Under the pieces are notes generated by a model. The model saw nothing but the letters and a program-made list of their open reading frames with translations, did not search any database and was not told the origin of the DNA. The position numbers were made by a program, and so were the translations under genes. DNA of 23,072 bases from NCBI GenBank assembly GCA_964547295.1, contig CAZJMH010000006.1, forward strand, positions 1 to 23,072. The letters are read 5' to 3'. Origin of the DNA: CAYSLZ01 sp964547295 (GTDB lineage: Bacteria; Patescibacteriota; Microgenomatia; UBA12405; JAHJSD01). Shown piece after piece: positions 6,822 to 14,014 of the stretch. Numbering within the stretch: position 1 is the stretch's first letter; each line of letters opens with the position of its first letter.

Positions 6822-6842
6822 AGTAATAAGTAATATGTAATC
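6822..6842 (+). repeat. Heptamer tandem repeat upstream of the Fic gene
   Basis: Three consecutive 7-base units, AGTAATA, AGTAATA and TGTAATC, fill the gap before the Fic gene. On the minus strand the unit reads TATTACT, the same word found in the heptamer block inside pilD. The first unit also provides the predicted -10 box of the Fic gene. Confidence 0.6.
6823..6828 (-). promoter_or_regulatory. Predicted -10 box of the Fic gene
   Basis: On the minus strand TATTAC (6828-6823) is followed by six bases and the ATG at 6816, so transcription would start at the A of ATG. A TTGTTC about 16 bases upstream is a weak -35. The box lies inside the heptamer repeat. Confidence 0.35.
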
Positions 6843-6858
6843 AGGAACAATGCTAATT

Positions 6859-7503
6859 TTATAATTTTAACATCAGCCAATCAACTGCCCGCTGGTGATT
6901 GACATTATCATTAATCATTTCTTTAGCAACTATTAAATTTACAAGCCAATTTTTTATTATCAACTTATTTTCTTGATTATTAATTAATTTTTGGTGAAGG
7001 GCATAAACAAATTTATCTAGTTCATCGATATTTATTTTTTTAGCCGTTTTTAAACGTTGATCCAAATTACTCTCAACCAACTTTCTCCATTTTTGCCAGT
7101 AATCTTCTGATTGGGAATTATTTAATTTTTTAAAGCTGGCTAGTTGAATTATTTGACATCGCGATAAAATAGTCGGCAGAAGAGCATTTTTGTGGTTGGT
7201 GGTGATAATTATTTTAGAATTAGCAGGTGGTTCTTCTAAAGTTTTTAAAAAAGCATTTTGGGCCTGATTAGTCATTGCTTCAGCTTGAAAAATGATTACT
7301 GTTTTTGTTTTTTTAGCTTGCCAGCTTTTTTTAGAGAGGAAGCTCTTGATATTTCTTATTTGGTCTATGCCAATTGATTTTTGATTAGAAATTAATAATA
7401 AATCCGGGTCATTAATTTTTTCTTCAATTTTTCTTTGAGGAGCTAATTGATTGACTTTATTCTTTTGTTCTCTAGGTGTTCCGCCAATTATTAGATAAGC
7501 CAT
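6859..7503 (-). CDS. holB: DNA polymerase III delta'-like clamp-loader subunit, short
   Basis: From ATG 7503 the product is 214 residues; the reading frame extends to 7707 but that part overlaps pilB on the other strand. The middle carries clear clamp-loader landmarks: TVIIFQAEAMTNQAQNAFLKTLEEPP (about residues 93-118), where the family has the degenerate Walker B and TLEEPP, then ITTNHKNALLPTILSRCQII (126-145) with the SRC motif. The N-terminus IGGTPREQKNKV (6-17) is where a P-loop would be in gamma/tau and lacks the GKT, as expected for delta'. At 214 residues it is shorter than typical delta' (about 300), so the C-terminal oligomerisation domain is reduced. It is divergent from pilB and probably co-transcribed with the downstream Fic and EndoQ genes. 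The extended -10 box just upstream supports this start. Confidence 0.78.
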   Translation of the reverse strand: MAYLIIGGTPREQKNKVNQLAPQRKIEEKINDPDLLLISNQKSIGIDQIRNIKSFLSKKSWQAKKTKTVIIFQAEAMTNQAQNAFLKTLEEPPANSKIIITTNHKNALLPTILSRCQIIQLASFKKLNNSQSEDYWQKWRKLVESNLDQRLKTAKKINIDELDKFVYALHQKLINNQENKLIIKNWLVNLIVAKEMINDNVNHQRAVDWLMLKL

Positions 7504-7508
7504 GATTA

Positions 7509-7537
7509 ATTTTAACATCTCTGGCTTGAATTTGTAA
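7509..7537 (-). promoter_or_regulatory. Predicted promoter of the delta'-like gene, leaderless
   Basis: On the minus strand TTACAA (7537-7532), a 17-base spacer and TGT-TAAAAT (7517-7509) form a good extended -10 promoter. Transcription would start within one base of the ATG at 7503. Bases 7518-7501 are identical, apart from one base, to the promoter and start of the small protein gene at 3918-3901. Confidence 0.5.
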
Positions 7538-7567
7538 TTTAAATATGCCAAGATGATTGTAGTAATC

Positions 7568-9298
7568 ATGAATGAGAAAAATTTAACTTCAATATTGAAA
7601 AATGAAGGAATAATTTCTGACGAGCAGGCTAAGCAGGTTGAGCTTTTACATTTGCAATCAGCACAATCGGTTGAGGAAATATTAGAGAAAAAAGATTTAG
7701 CAACCAAAAAACAAATATATCAAGCAAAATCAAAGCTCTACGATATACCGTTCGTTGATTTAGAAAATGAAGGCTTTTCTCCGGTTAGTGTTACTTTTGT
7801 GCCTAGAAGTGTAGCTGAGCGCTACAACTTAATTCCATTTGAAATAGATAAAAAAAATAATCAGCTTAGTGTTGCCATGTCTGACCCTTTAGATTTGGAA
7901 ACAATTGAGTTTTTGGAGAAAAAAAGTGAAATGAAAATTAAGGCTTATTTTGGTTTGCCTGATCAAATAAAGCAAATGATTGCTACTTATTATGAACAAG
8001 AGTTAACTTCACAAGTAAAAGAAGCCCTTGGTGAAACTTCTAAAAAGTCCAAAAAAGATTTGCCAGACTTAAATCATCTAGAAAAGGTTATCCGGGAAGC
8101 GCCAATAACAAAGGTAGTTTCAACTATTTTACAATTTGCTATGCGTTCACGGGCTTCCGACGTTCATATTGAACCGATGGAAAATGATACTCGAGTTCGT
8201 TATCGAATTGACGGTATTTTACAAGAAAAATTGGTTTTACCAAAAAAAATTCATGAAGCAGTTGTTTCCCGAATTAAAATTTTAGCTGATTTAAAAATTG
8301 ATGAAAAACGGGTCCCCCAGGATGGCCGTTTTAGTTTTACTGCTGATGAGGAAACAGTTGACTTGCGTGTATCAACAGCACCAACTGTTTACGGTGAAAA
8401 AGTAGTCATGCGGTTACTTAAAAAAGAAGAAAAAATACCAACTTTGCCAGAGTTGGGCCTAAGAGGAAAAGCGCTTCAAAATCTCCAAAATTCAATAGAT
8501 AATCCCCAGGGGATGATTGTTGTCTGCGGACCAACCGGTTCAGGTAAGACTACTACACTTTATTCTGCCATAAATGAAATTAATACTGTAAAAGTAAATA
8601 CAATGACGGTAGAAGACCCGGTAGAATACCAAATTGAAGGTGTAAACCAAGTTCAGGTTAATCCACAGGCTGGTTTAACCTTTTCTTCTGCTTTAAGGTC
8701 ATTTCTTAGACAAGACCCGGACATTATTATGGTCGGAGAAATAAGGGATGAAGAGACGACTAGTTTGTCTATCCACGCCTCACTAACCGGCCATTTGGTT
8801 TTTTCTACTTTACACACTAATAGTGCAGCCGGAGCCCCACCGCGTTTAATTGATATGGGCGCTGAACCGTTTTTACTTGTTTCATCGTTGACCTTAGTTG
8901 TTGCTCAACGTGTTTTAAGACGTGTATGTCCTGATTGTAAAGAGAGATTAATACCAGATAAAGAAATGGAAGATGATTTTAAAAGGGTTTTAGGAGTAAT
9001 CTATCCCTCAGCACTTGAAGAACAAAAGAAAAAAACCAAGGAAGAAAAATTGACTCTTTGGAAGGGTAAAGGATGTGAAAGCTGTGATGGAACCGGCTAC
9101 CGGGGCCGAGTCGGAATTTTTGAGGTAATGCCAATTACTGACCAAATTGCCAAGTTAATTGTTGAAAAATCGGCGGCCAGTGAGATGGAAAAAATAGCTA
9201 GAAAACAGGGAATGATTACCATGAAACAAGATGGCTACTTGAAAGCGATGGAAGGAATTACTACTATAGAAGAAGTATTAAGGGTTGCTGAATTTTAA
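7568..9298 (+). CDS. pilB: Type IV pilus assembly ATPase PilB (GspE family)
   Basis: From ATG 7568 the product is 576 residues; an ATG at 7553 would add five hydrophobic residues. It powers pilus extension as a cytoplasmic hexamer at the platform protein PilC. An N-terminal GspE/MshEN-type domain (1-145) includes VPRSVAERYNLIPFE. The ATPase core follows: SDVHIEP (197-203), the Asp box around VRYRIDG, Walker A GPTGSGKTTTLYSA (321-334), Walker B DPDIIMVGEIRDEET (383-397) and the His box GHLVFSTLHTNSA (408-420). The tetracysteine zinc site is C454-x2-C457 and C503-x2-C506 (GCESCDGTGYRGRVGIFEV), the feature that separates extension ATPases from PilT. It is first in the pilus operon, one base before pilT, and divergent from the delta'-like gene. 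No clear Shine-Dalgarno is seen. Confidence 0.95.
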   Translation: MNEKNLTSILKNEGIISDEQAKQVELLHLQSAQSVEEILEKKDLATKKQIYQAKSKLYDIPFVDLENEGFSPVSVTFVPRSVAERYNLIPFEIDKKNNQLSVAMSDPLDLETIEFLEKKSEMKIKAYFGLPDQIKQMIATYYEQELTSQVKEALGETSKKSKKDLPDLNHLEKVIREAPITKVVSTILQFAMRSRASDVHIEPMENDTRVRYRIDGILQEKLVLPKKIHEAVVSRIKILADLKIDEKRVPQDGRFSFTADEETVDLRVSTAPTVYGEKVVMRLLKKEEKIPTLPELGLRGKALQNLQNSIDNPQGMIVVCGPTGSGKTTTLYSAINEINTVKVNTMTVEDPVEYQIEGVNQVQVNPQAGLTFSSALRSFLRQDPDIIMVGEIRDEETTSLSIHASLTGHLVFSTLHTNSAAGAPPRLIDMGAEPFLLVSSLTLVVAQRVLRRVCPDCKERLIPDKEMEDDFKRVLGVIYPSALEEQKKKTKEEKLTLWKGKGCESCDGTGYRGRVGIFEVMPITDQIAKLIVEKSAASEMEKIARKQGMITMKQDGYLKAMEGITTIEEVLRVAEF

Positions 9299-9299
9299 A

Positions 9300-10355
9300 A
9301 TGGATATAAACGAATTATTAAAATTAGCCTCAAAAAATAAGGCATCAGATTTGCACTTAATTTTAGGTGTCCGACCGACGTTAAGAGTAAACAGTGTTTT
9401 AGAGCCGTTAGTTAATCAGCCGGTTCTTACAAAAGAACGTCTTGAACAACTTATATTAAGCATTTTAGACGAAGGAAAAAAGGAAGAATTATTAACTAAA
9501 AAAGAAATTGATTTTTCTTATTCAATTGCCAATAAAAGTCGGTTTCGGGTTAATGCTTATCATAGTAAAGGAGCATTAGCAGCTGCTTTCAGGACAATTC
9601 CAGCTAGAATACCAACTATAGAGGAATTGAATTTGCCTAATGTGCTTCACCAATTTGTTGATTGGCGTCAGGGCTTAGTTTTAATTACTGGACCAGCAGG
9701 TCATGGAAAGTCAACTACTACCGCTTCTATTTTAGATGAAATAAATTCATCTCGGGCATTACACTTGATAACTGTAGAAGACCCGATCGAGTTTTTTATT
9801 GAACCAAAAAAATCAATAATTTCTCAGCGTGAAATTGGCCGTGATAGTTTGGACTGGAAAAGAGCTTTGAGGTCAGTTCTCAGAGAAGACCCGGATGTTA
9901 TATTTGTAGGTGAAATGCGGGACTTAGAATCGATAGAAATGGTTTTATCTATTGCCGAAACCGGTCATTTAGTTTTTTCCACACTTCATACCAACTCTGC
10001 TTCTGAAACTGTTGACCGGATAGTAGATGCTTTTCCAAAAGGTTCAAAAGAACAAGTAAAAACACAGTTGGCTAACACTTTAAAGGCGGTTGTCTCTCAA
10101 CGTTTAATTCCAACTGTTGACCACGATCAAGTTCCAGCAACAGAAATTTTGTTGACTAATTCAGCTGTTAAAAGTTCAATTAGAGAAGGCAAAACCCATA
10201 TGATTGACAACATAATACAAACTTCTGCTGAGGCCGGAATGATGCCGCTTGAACGGTCTTTAACTCATTGGGTTAAAAAGAATCGGGTTGATAAAGAGGT
10301 TGCTTATTCATATGCAATGGATCGAGAAAAGTTTAATCGGATGCTTGGACATTAA
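9300..10355 (+). CDS. pilT: Type IV pilus retraction ATPase PilT
   Basis: From ATG 9300 the product is 351 residues, the normal PilT size; the frame extends back to 9285 but ATG 9300 gives the canonical start MDINELLKLASKNKASDLHL. PilT drives pilus retraction and so twitching motility and DNA uptake. Walker A is GPAGHGKSTTTAS (131-143), with Ala and His where GPTGSGKS is usual; Walker B is EDPDVIFVGEMRDLES (196-211); the His box is GHLVFSTLHTNSA (222-234). The C-terminal PilT signature corresponding to AIRNLIREGKTHQI is present as AVKSSIREGKTHMI (289-302), which distinguishes it from PilB. It lacks the tetracysteine site. It starts one base after pilB and is followed five bases later by pilC, so the three are one translational unit. 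Confidence 0.94.
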   Translation: MDINELLKLASKNKASDLHLILGVRPTLRVNSVLEPLVNQPVLTKERLEQLILSILDEGKKEELLTKKEIDFSYSIANKSRFRVNAYHSKGALAAAFRTIPARIPTIEELNLPNVLHQFVDWRQGLVLITGPAGHGKSTTTASILDEINSSRALHLITVEDPIEFFIEPKKSIISQREIGRDSLDWKRALRSVLREDPDVIFVGEMRDLESIEMVLSIAETGHLVFSTLHTNSASETVDRIVDAFPKGSKEQVKTQLANTLKAVVSQRLIPTVDHDQVPATEILLTNSAVKSSIREGKTHMIDNIIQTSAEAGMMPLERSLTHWVKKNRVDKEVAYSYAMDREKFNRMLGH

Positions 10356-10360
10356 ACGAG

Positions 10361-11569
10361 ATGACTAAAAGATTTACTTATAAAGCTAGGAATCACCAGG
10401 GTAAAAAAATCACTGGTATGGTTGAAGCAAGGACGCGGCAGGGAGCAATAAAACTTCTTCGAGGTAAAAAATTATTTATTTTAGATATAAAGGAGAGAAA
10501 AAAAACTCTTATTGACGAATTATCATCAAGCTTTTTTCAACGCATTAGTATCGGCAATTTAAGCACTTTTACTCGCCAGTTATCAACGATGGTTAATACT
10601 GGGTTGCCCTTAAGTGAGGCTCTAGGTTTGCTTCAAGAGCAATATGACGGTCGAATGTCAGAAATAATCGGTAAAGTGCTGACAAAAGTGGAGGGCGGCA
10701 GTACTTTAGCAGAGTCCTTGGCAGAAGAGAAGGGAGCGTTTGATCAAGTTTATTTGGCTTCAGTAAAAGCCGGTGAAGAGGGTGGGGTAATTGACGAGGT
10801 GTTAGAGCGTTTAGCCAACAATTTGGAAGGCAGAAAAGAGTTCATAAGTAAGGTAAAGGGGGCGATGATTTATCCGATAATTGTCATCATTGGAATGATA
10901 ATCGTCAGTTTTATTATGATGGTTTTTGTTATTCCCAAAATGATGACTTTGTATGAGGAATTTGACGCTGAGCTGCCCTTGCCGACAAAAATATTAATGG
11001 GTTTAGCCACTTTTTTCTCAACTAATATCTGGATTTTTCCGATTCTAATTATTCTTGGCTTTTTGGCTTATAAAATTTTAATTGGTCAAAAAAAATATCG
11101 GAAAAAACTTGATCAACTCAAGTTGGAATTACCGATTATCGGCCCAATGAATAAGGCGATCAAGTTGGCTGAAATTAATCGAACAATGTCAATATTATTA
11201 GGAGCCGGGGTTTCATTAATTGAAGCTTTAGACATCGTTGGTCAAACAGCAGGGAACGAAATTTATGAAGATGCCCTTATATATTCATCTGAACAGGTAG
11301 AAAGGGGAATGTTACTTTCTGATTCGTGGAAGGAAACCGGGGTTTTTCCACCAATTATGACTCAAATGGCATCTACTGGCGAGGAAACCGGACAATTAGA
11401 TGATATTTTAGGTAAAGTGTCCCGATATTTTGAGGTTCAGGCTGAAGAAAAAGTTAAAGGGTTGACAAGTGCAATCGAGCCACTTATTATGATAGTGTTG
11501 GGTATTGGGGTAGGATTTTTGGTTATTGCGATTATTATGCCGTTATATAATTTAACATCACAGTTTTAA
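10361..11569 (+). CDS. pilC: Type IV pilus platform protein PilC (GspF family)
   Basis: The product is 402 residues, the usual PilC length. It is the inner-membrane platform on which PilB and PilT act. The protein begins FTYKARNHQGKKITGMVEA, the small N-terminal domain typical of PilC, then has two T2SSF repeats: the first around residues 65-190 (FTRQLSTMVNTGLPLSEAL) and the second around 265-390 (INRTMSILLGAGVSLIEAL), each with the conserved G-[LV]-x-L-x-E-AL turn. Membrane segments are visible at about 168-192, 220-240 and 373-395 (LIMIVLGIGVGFLVIAIIM). It starts five bases after pilT with no good Shine-Dalgarno, consistent with coupling. After it comes a 50-base gap with a possible promoter for the first pilin. 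Confidence 0.95.
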   Translation: MTKRFTYKARNHQGKKITGMVEARTRQGAIKLLRGKKLFILDIKERKKTLIDELSSSFFQRISIGNLSTFTRQLSTMVNTGLPLSEALGLLQEQYDGRMSEIIGKVLTKVEGGSTLAESLAEEKGAFDQVYLASVKAGEEGGVIDEVLERLANNLEGRKEFISKVKGAMIYPIIVIIGMIIVSFIMMVFVIPKMMTLYEEFDAELPLPTKILMGLATFFSTNIWIFPILIILGFLAYKILIGQKKYRKKLDQLKLELPIIGPMNKAIKLAEINRTMSILLGAGVSLIEALDIVGQTAGNEIYEDALIYSSEQVERGMLLSDSWKETGVFPPIMTQMASTGEETGQLDDILGKVSRYFEVQAEEKVKGLTSAIEPLIMIVLGIGVGFLVIAIIMPLYNLTSQF

Positions 11570-11596
11570 GACAATAATATTAAATTTAGATAATAT
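11566..11596 (+). promoter_or_regulatory. Predicted promoter for the first pilin
   Basis: Two overlapping registers fit: TTAAGA (11566-11571) with GATAAT (11589-11594), and AAGACA (11568-11573) with TAATAT (11591-11596), each with a 17-base spacer. It lies at the end of pilC and would allow the first pilin to be made at higher level than the machinery genes. Confidence 0.4.
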
Positions 11597-11600
11597 AAAA

Positions 11601-11618
11601 ATGAAAGGAGGTGAATAA
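11601..11618 (+). CDS. Five-codon leader ORF containing the pilin ribosome-binding site
   Basis: ATG AAA GGA GGT GAA TAA encodes MKGGE, contains the AGGAGG ribosome-binding site of the next gene and stops one base before its TTG start. In the GATAAT register of the promoter the ATG would be at the transcript 5' end. It may be a chance reading of the Shine-Dalgarno region, or may couple translation. Confidence 0.3.
   Translation: MKGGE
11605..11610 (+). promoter_or_regulatory. Strong Shine-Dalgarno deciding the pilin start
   Basis: AGGAGG (11605-11610) lies nine bases before TTG 11620, an acceptable spacing, and directly touches GTG 11611, which is therefore unlikely to be the start. This is one of only two good Shine-Dalgarno sites I see in the window. 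Confidence 0.65.
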
Positions 11619-11619
11619 A

Positions 11620-12231
11620 TTGAAAATTGAAAAAGGTTTTACATTAGTTGAGTTGCTTATTGTTATTGCTTTAATTGGTGTTTTGGCAGTTGCTTTGGTA
11701 GCCACGCTTAACCCGATTGAGCAAATCAATAAGGCCAGAGATGCCCGTTATAAAAATGACGCCGCTGAATTATTGGCAGCAATTGAACGTTATTATGCTT
11801 CTAACTTAGAATATCCTTGGGTAAGTGCCGGTGAAGCCGGTAGTAACGATGAAGCCTGGGGCTCTCATTGTCAAGCAGCGGGTGTTGGCGTTTGTTCTGG
11901 AGGAGATTGTTCTCTTGACGGTAGTTTAATTGATACTGGCGAGTTAAAAGATTCATTTGCGAGGAAGAATCAGTTTACTGCTGATCCGACAAGTCAACCG
12001 GAGGAGCTTTTACATGTAGTTAAAGGTGCGGATAGTGATTCAGTTTATGTTTGTTTTATTCCCCAAGCTGGAACAAACCGCAGAAATGCCCCTTTAGTAA
12101 CCATACATAAAGGGACTGATTACCAAGCACCGGTTAATTGTTCGGCTGAGCCAAGCCCCTGGAATGCTCTTGACTCGTGTTATATGTGTGCTCCAGAAAT
12201 AGGTGAGGCGTTAGGAACGGGCGGAACTTAA
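11620..12231 (+). CDS. Type IV prepilin, probable major or large pilin
   Basis: Starting at TTG 11620 the product is 203 residues with a short six-residue leader MKIEKG before the mature FTLVELLIVIALIG; PilD would cut after the Gly and methylate the Phe. Glu5 of the mature protein is present. The helix continues into NPIEQINKARDARYKNDAAELLAAIERYY, shared with the other pilins of this locus, followed by a Y-P turn (LEYPW). The globular part has several cysteines (HCQAAGVGVCSGGDC, VYVCF, VNCSAEP, SCYMCAP) that may form disulphides. It is the longest of the pilins and the only one with a strong ribosome-binding site and probably its own promoter, which suggests the major subunit; this is an inference. 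The alternative GTG start at 11611 would overlap the Shine-Dalgarno. Confidence 0.9.
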   Translation: MKIEKGFTLVELLIVIALIGVLAVALVATLNPIEQINKARDARYKNDAAELLAAIERYYASNLEYPWVSAGEAGSNDEAWGSHCQAAGVGVCSGGDCSLDGSLIDTGELKDSFARKNQFTADPTSQPEELLHVVKGADSDSVYVCFIPQAGTNRRNAPLVTIHKGTDYQAPVNCSAEPSPWNALDSCYMCAPEIGEALGTGGT

Positions 12232-12232
12232 T

Positions 12233-13021
12233 GTGCCTGGAATAATAATTTTTATTCTAGGAACTGTTATCGGGAGTTTTGTTAATGTCCTGATATCAAG
12301 ATTTAGAAAAGAAAGAAAATGGTGGCAGGGGCGGTCGTTTTGCGACCGCTGCCGCCGTCGGCTAAGTTGGTGGGAAAATATACCAATAGTTTCCTATCTT
12401 ATTCTTAAAGGCCGTTGCCGCACCTGCCACTCCCCTATTTCTATTGAATATCCGCTCGTGGAATTATCTACCGGTATTTTATTTTTTATTACATTGCAAC
12501 ACGCAACACGAAACTCGCAACTAAATAACATTTCATTATATTTACTTATTACTGTTTACTTATTACTAGTTACTTTTTTGATTCTTGTATTTTTATACGA
12601 TTTTCACTATCAAATAATTCCTGACTGGACAGTTTTGGGATTAGTTGGGCTGGCATTTGTAATTCACCTCGGAGGAGTAGATTCGCACACCATCCGAGGT
12701 GTTTTGTCGCTGGTGGTAACTGGACTAGTCACCAGCGCTTTTTTTCTTCTCCTTCATTTAATTACCCGCGGCCGGGGTATGGGTTTGGGTGATGTTAAAT
12801 ATGCTTTTTTTATGGGATTTTTTCTTGGCTGGCCGAGGATTTTAGTTGGCTTATATACTGCCTTCTTGACTGGAGCGGTTGTTGGTGTCATACTTATTTT
12901 AATGAATAAAAAGAAATTCGGCCAACATATAGCTTTTGGACCATTTTTAGTTTTCGGAACCTTTATTGGCTGGTTTTGGGGGGATTTTCTAGTATCAAAT
13001 ATATGCTATATACTATTATAA
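12233..13021 (+). CDS. pilD: Prepilin peptidase / methyltransferase PilD (A24 family)
   Basis: From GTG 12233 the product is 262 residues, typical of bifunctional PilD. It cleaves the leader of prepilins on the cytoplasmic side and N-methylates the new end. The N-terminus GTVIGSFVNVLISR and the two C-x2-C pairs (FCDRCRRRLSWWENIPIVSYL and RCRTCHSPIS) form the methylation and zinc domain. The catalytic aspartates are in YDFHYQIIPD and GMGLGDVKY, the GxGD motif. Several membrane segments follow. The TAATG at the end of the pilin gene overlaps the start region. Oddly, the coding sequence contains a 79-base block of heptamer repeats (12496-12574, loop QHATRNSQLNN and following helix) and a hairpin repeat (12665-12701, loop HLGGVDSHTIRG), as if short repeats had entered loops without breaking the frame. 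Confidence 0.93.
   Translation: MPGIIIFILGTVIGSFVNVLISRFRKERKWWQGRSFCDRCRRRLSWWENIPIVSYLILKGRCRTCHSPISIEYPLVELSTGILFFITLQHATRNSQLNNISLYLLITVYLLLVTFLILVFLYDFHYQIIPDWTVLGLVGLAFVIHLGGVDSHTIRGVLSLVVTGLVTSAFFLLLHLITRGRGMGLGDVKYAFFMGFFLGWPRILVGLYTAFLTGAVVGVILILMNKKKFGQHIAFGPFLVFGTFIGWFWGDFLVSNICYILL
12496..12574 (+). repeat. Degenerate heptamer repeats within pilD
   Basis: Reading in 7-base steps from 12496 gives GCAACAC, GCAACAC, GAAACTC, GCAACTA, then AATAACA, TTTCATT, ATATTTA, CTTATTA, CTGTTTA, CTTATTA, CTAGTTA, in one phase. The first four and the last four units are clearly related among themselves. The block stays open in the pilD frame. Confidence 0.6.
12665..12701. repeat. Inverted repeat of the CCTCGGAGGTGT family within pilD
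   Basis: CACCTCGGA (12665-12673) and TCCGAGGTG (12693-12701) form a perfect 9-pair stem with a 19-base loop. The words CCTCGGAGG and CCGAGGTGT match the intergenic copies at 4011-4043 and 16268-16301. Here it encodes a loop of PilD (HLGGVDSHTIRG). Confidence 0.6.
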
Positions 13022-13516
13022 ATGATGAATAAAATAATCAATACTAAACAGGGACTAACTTTAATTGAGCTCTTAGTAGTAATGATGATTTTAGGTATTT
13101 TGGCAACAGTTGGTTTCGGTCAGTATAGAACCAGCCAGATAAAAGCTAGAGATGCCCAAAGAAAGGGAGATTTGGATAATACTGCCCGGGCACTGGAAAT
13201 GTATTACAACGATTTTCAATCCTATCCCCTATCATCTAATGGTTTGATGCAAGTGGACACTGACGGCGATGGAACTCTAGACAACCTTGATTGGGGCGGT
13301 GAGTTTTCCACGCCCGATGTTATTTACATGAAATCCCTTCCGGAAGATCCGGCAGATGATTATGACTATTGTTATCAAAGCACTGACGGAACTTATTTTC
13401 AACTTTATGCTAAACTGGAAAATGAAAATGATAGTGATTATTATGAAATTGGTTATTCATGTAATGGTGATAATGAATACCGTTACGGCGTTGCCAGTTC
13501 GAATGCAAGTTTATAA
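13022..13516 (+). CDS. Type IV prepilin-like protein, paralogue 1
   Basis: The product is 164 residues and starts directly after the pilD stop codon (TAAATG); a second ATG three bases on is equally possible. The leader MMNKIINTKQG precedes the mature LTLIELLVVMMILG, so residue +1 is Leu instead of Phe; Glu5 is kept. The shared pilin segment KARDAQRKGDLDNTARALEMYY with DFQSYPL follows. The next stretch, VDTDGDGTLDNLDWGG (about 75-92), looks like a short Ca-binding DxDGDG loop. A cysteine pair occurs near the end (YDYCYQ and YSCNGDN). It is probably a minor or alternative pilin; no specific role can be read. Its end is followed by a 30-base gap filled with repeat-like sequence. Confidence 0.88.
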   Translation: MMNKIINTKQGLTLIELLVVMMILGILATVGFGQYRTSQIKARDAQRKGDLDNTARALEMYYNDFQSYPLSSNGLMQVDTDGDGTLDNLDWGGEFSTPDVIYMKSLPEDPADDYDYCYQSTDGTYFQLYAKLENENDSDYYEIGYSCNGDNEYRYGVASSNASL

Positions 13517-13531
13517 ATTTAAATAATTAAA

Positions 13532-13593
13532 TGGCTAGATTGCTAGATGGTTAACAAGAAAAACAATTTAACAATGAAACAATTTAACAATGA
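13532..13593 (+). repeat. Octamer repeats at the 5' end of a pilin gene
   Basis: TGGCTAGA and TTGCTAGA (13532-13547) are followed by AACAATTT, AACAATGA, AACAATTT and AACAATGA (13562-13593), i.e. a perfect 16-base tandem duplication made of two 8-base halves. The second block lies within the leader-coding part of the following pilin and contains its probable ATG. Confidence 0.6.
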
Positions 13594-14014
13594 ACTTAGT
13601 TCCGGTTTTACTTTAATTGAACTGCTGGTTGTTATTTTTATTATTGGAACCTTAACAGCGATTATTCTTCCAAATTTTGTTGGTTCTCGCCAGCGGGCAC
13701 GTGATGCCCGTCGTAAACAAGATTTGGCTGATATAAAAACTGCCCTGCGGTTGTATTATAATGACAACCAGTCATACCCGGCTGACTATACCACCCTGGA
13801 CACTGCTTATATTACTTCTATTCCCCAGGACCCCAATGGCGGCGCTTATAATTATTGTGTTAGCCTTGACGGAGATAAATTTGTTTTAATGGCTGAAATG
13901 GAGAATCCCGGTGACAGAGAGGCAGCAGAAACTCAGTCTGACAGCGGTTGCCCATCCAGTTTATGTAATTTGGCTTGTTCAGCAGATAAATGTTATTATG
14001 TATGCGGTAACTAG
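13574..14014 (+). CDS. Type IV prepilin-like protein, paralogue 2
   Basis: From ATG 13574 the product is 146 residues with leader MKQFNNELSSG and mature FTLIELLVVIFIIG; the ATG at 13547 would give nine more leader residues encoded in repeats, so I prefer 13574, but this is uncertain. After the helix comes QRARDARRKQDLADIKTAL then YYNDNQSYPADY, almost the same as in the neighbouring pilins. The rest (IPQDPNGGAYNYCVSLDG) matches the common PDP-x-x-G-x-x-Y-x-Y module of pseudopilins such as the GspG type. The C-terminus is cysteine-rich (GCPSSLCNLACSADKCYYVC), with six cysteines in the last 25 residues, likely disulphide-bonded. It appears to be a product of tandem duplication within the operon. 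Confidence 0.87.
   Translation: MKQFNNELSSGFTLIELLVVIFIIGTLTAIILPNFVGSRQRARDARRKQDLADIKTALRLYYNDNQSYPADYTTLDTAYITSIPQDPNGGAYNYCVSLDGDKFVLMAEMENPGDREAAETQSDSGCPSSLCNLACSADKCYYVCGN

Noticed and set aside
7504..7707. N-terminal extension of the delta'-like frame
   Set aside because: This part is antisense to the beginning of pilB, and clamp-loader similarity begins at the ATG at 7503.
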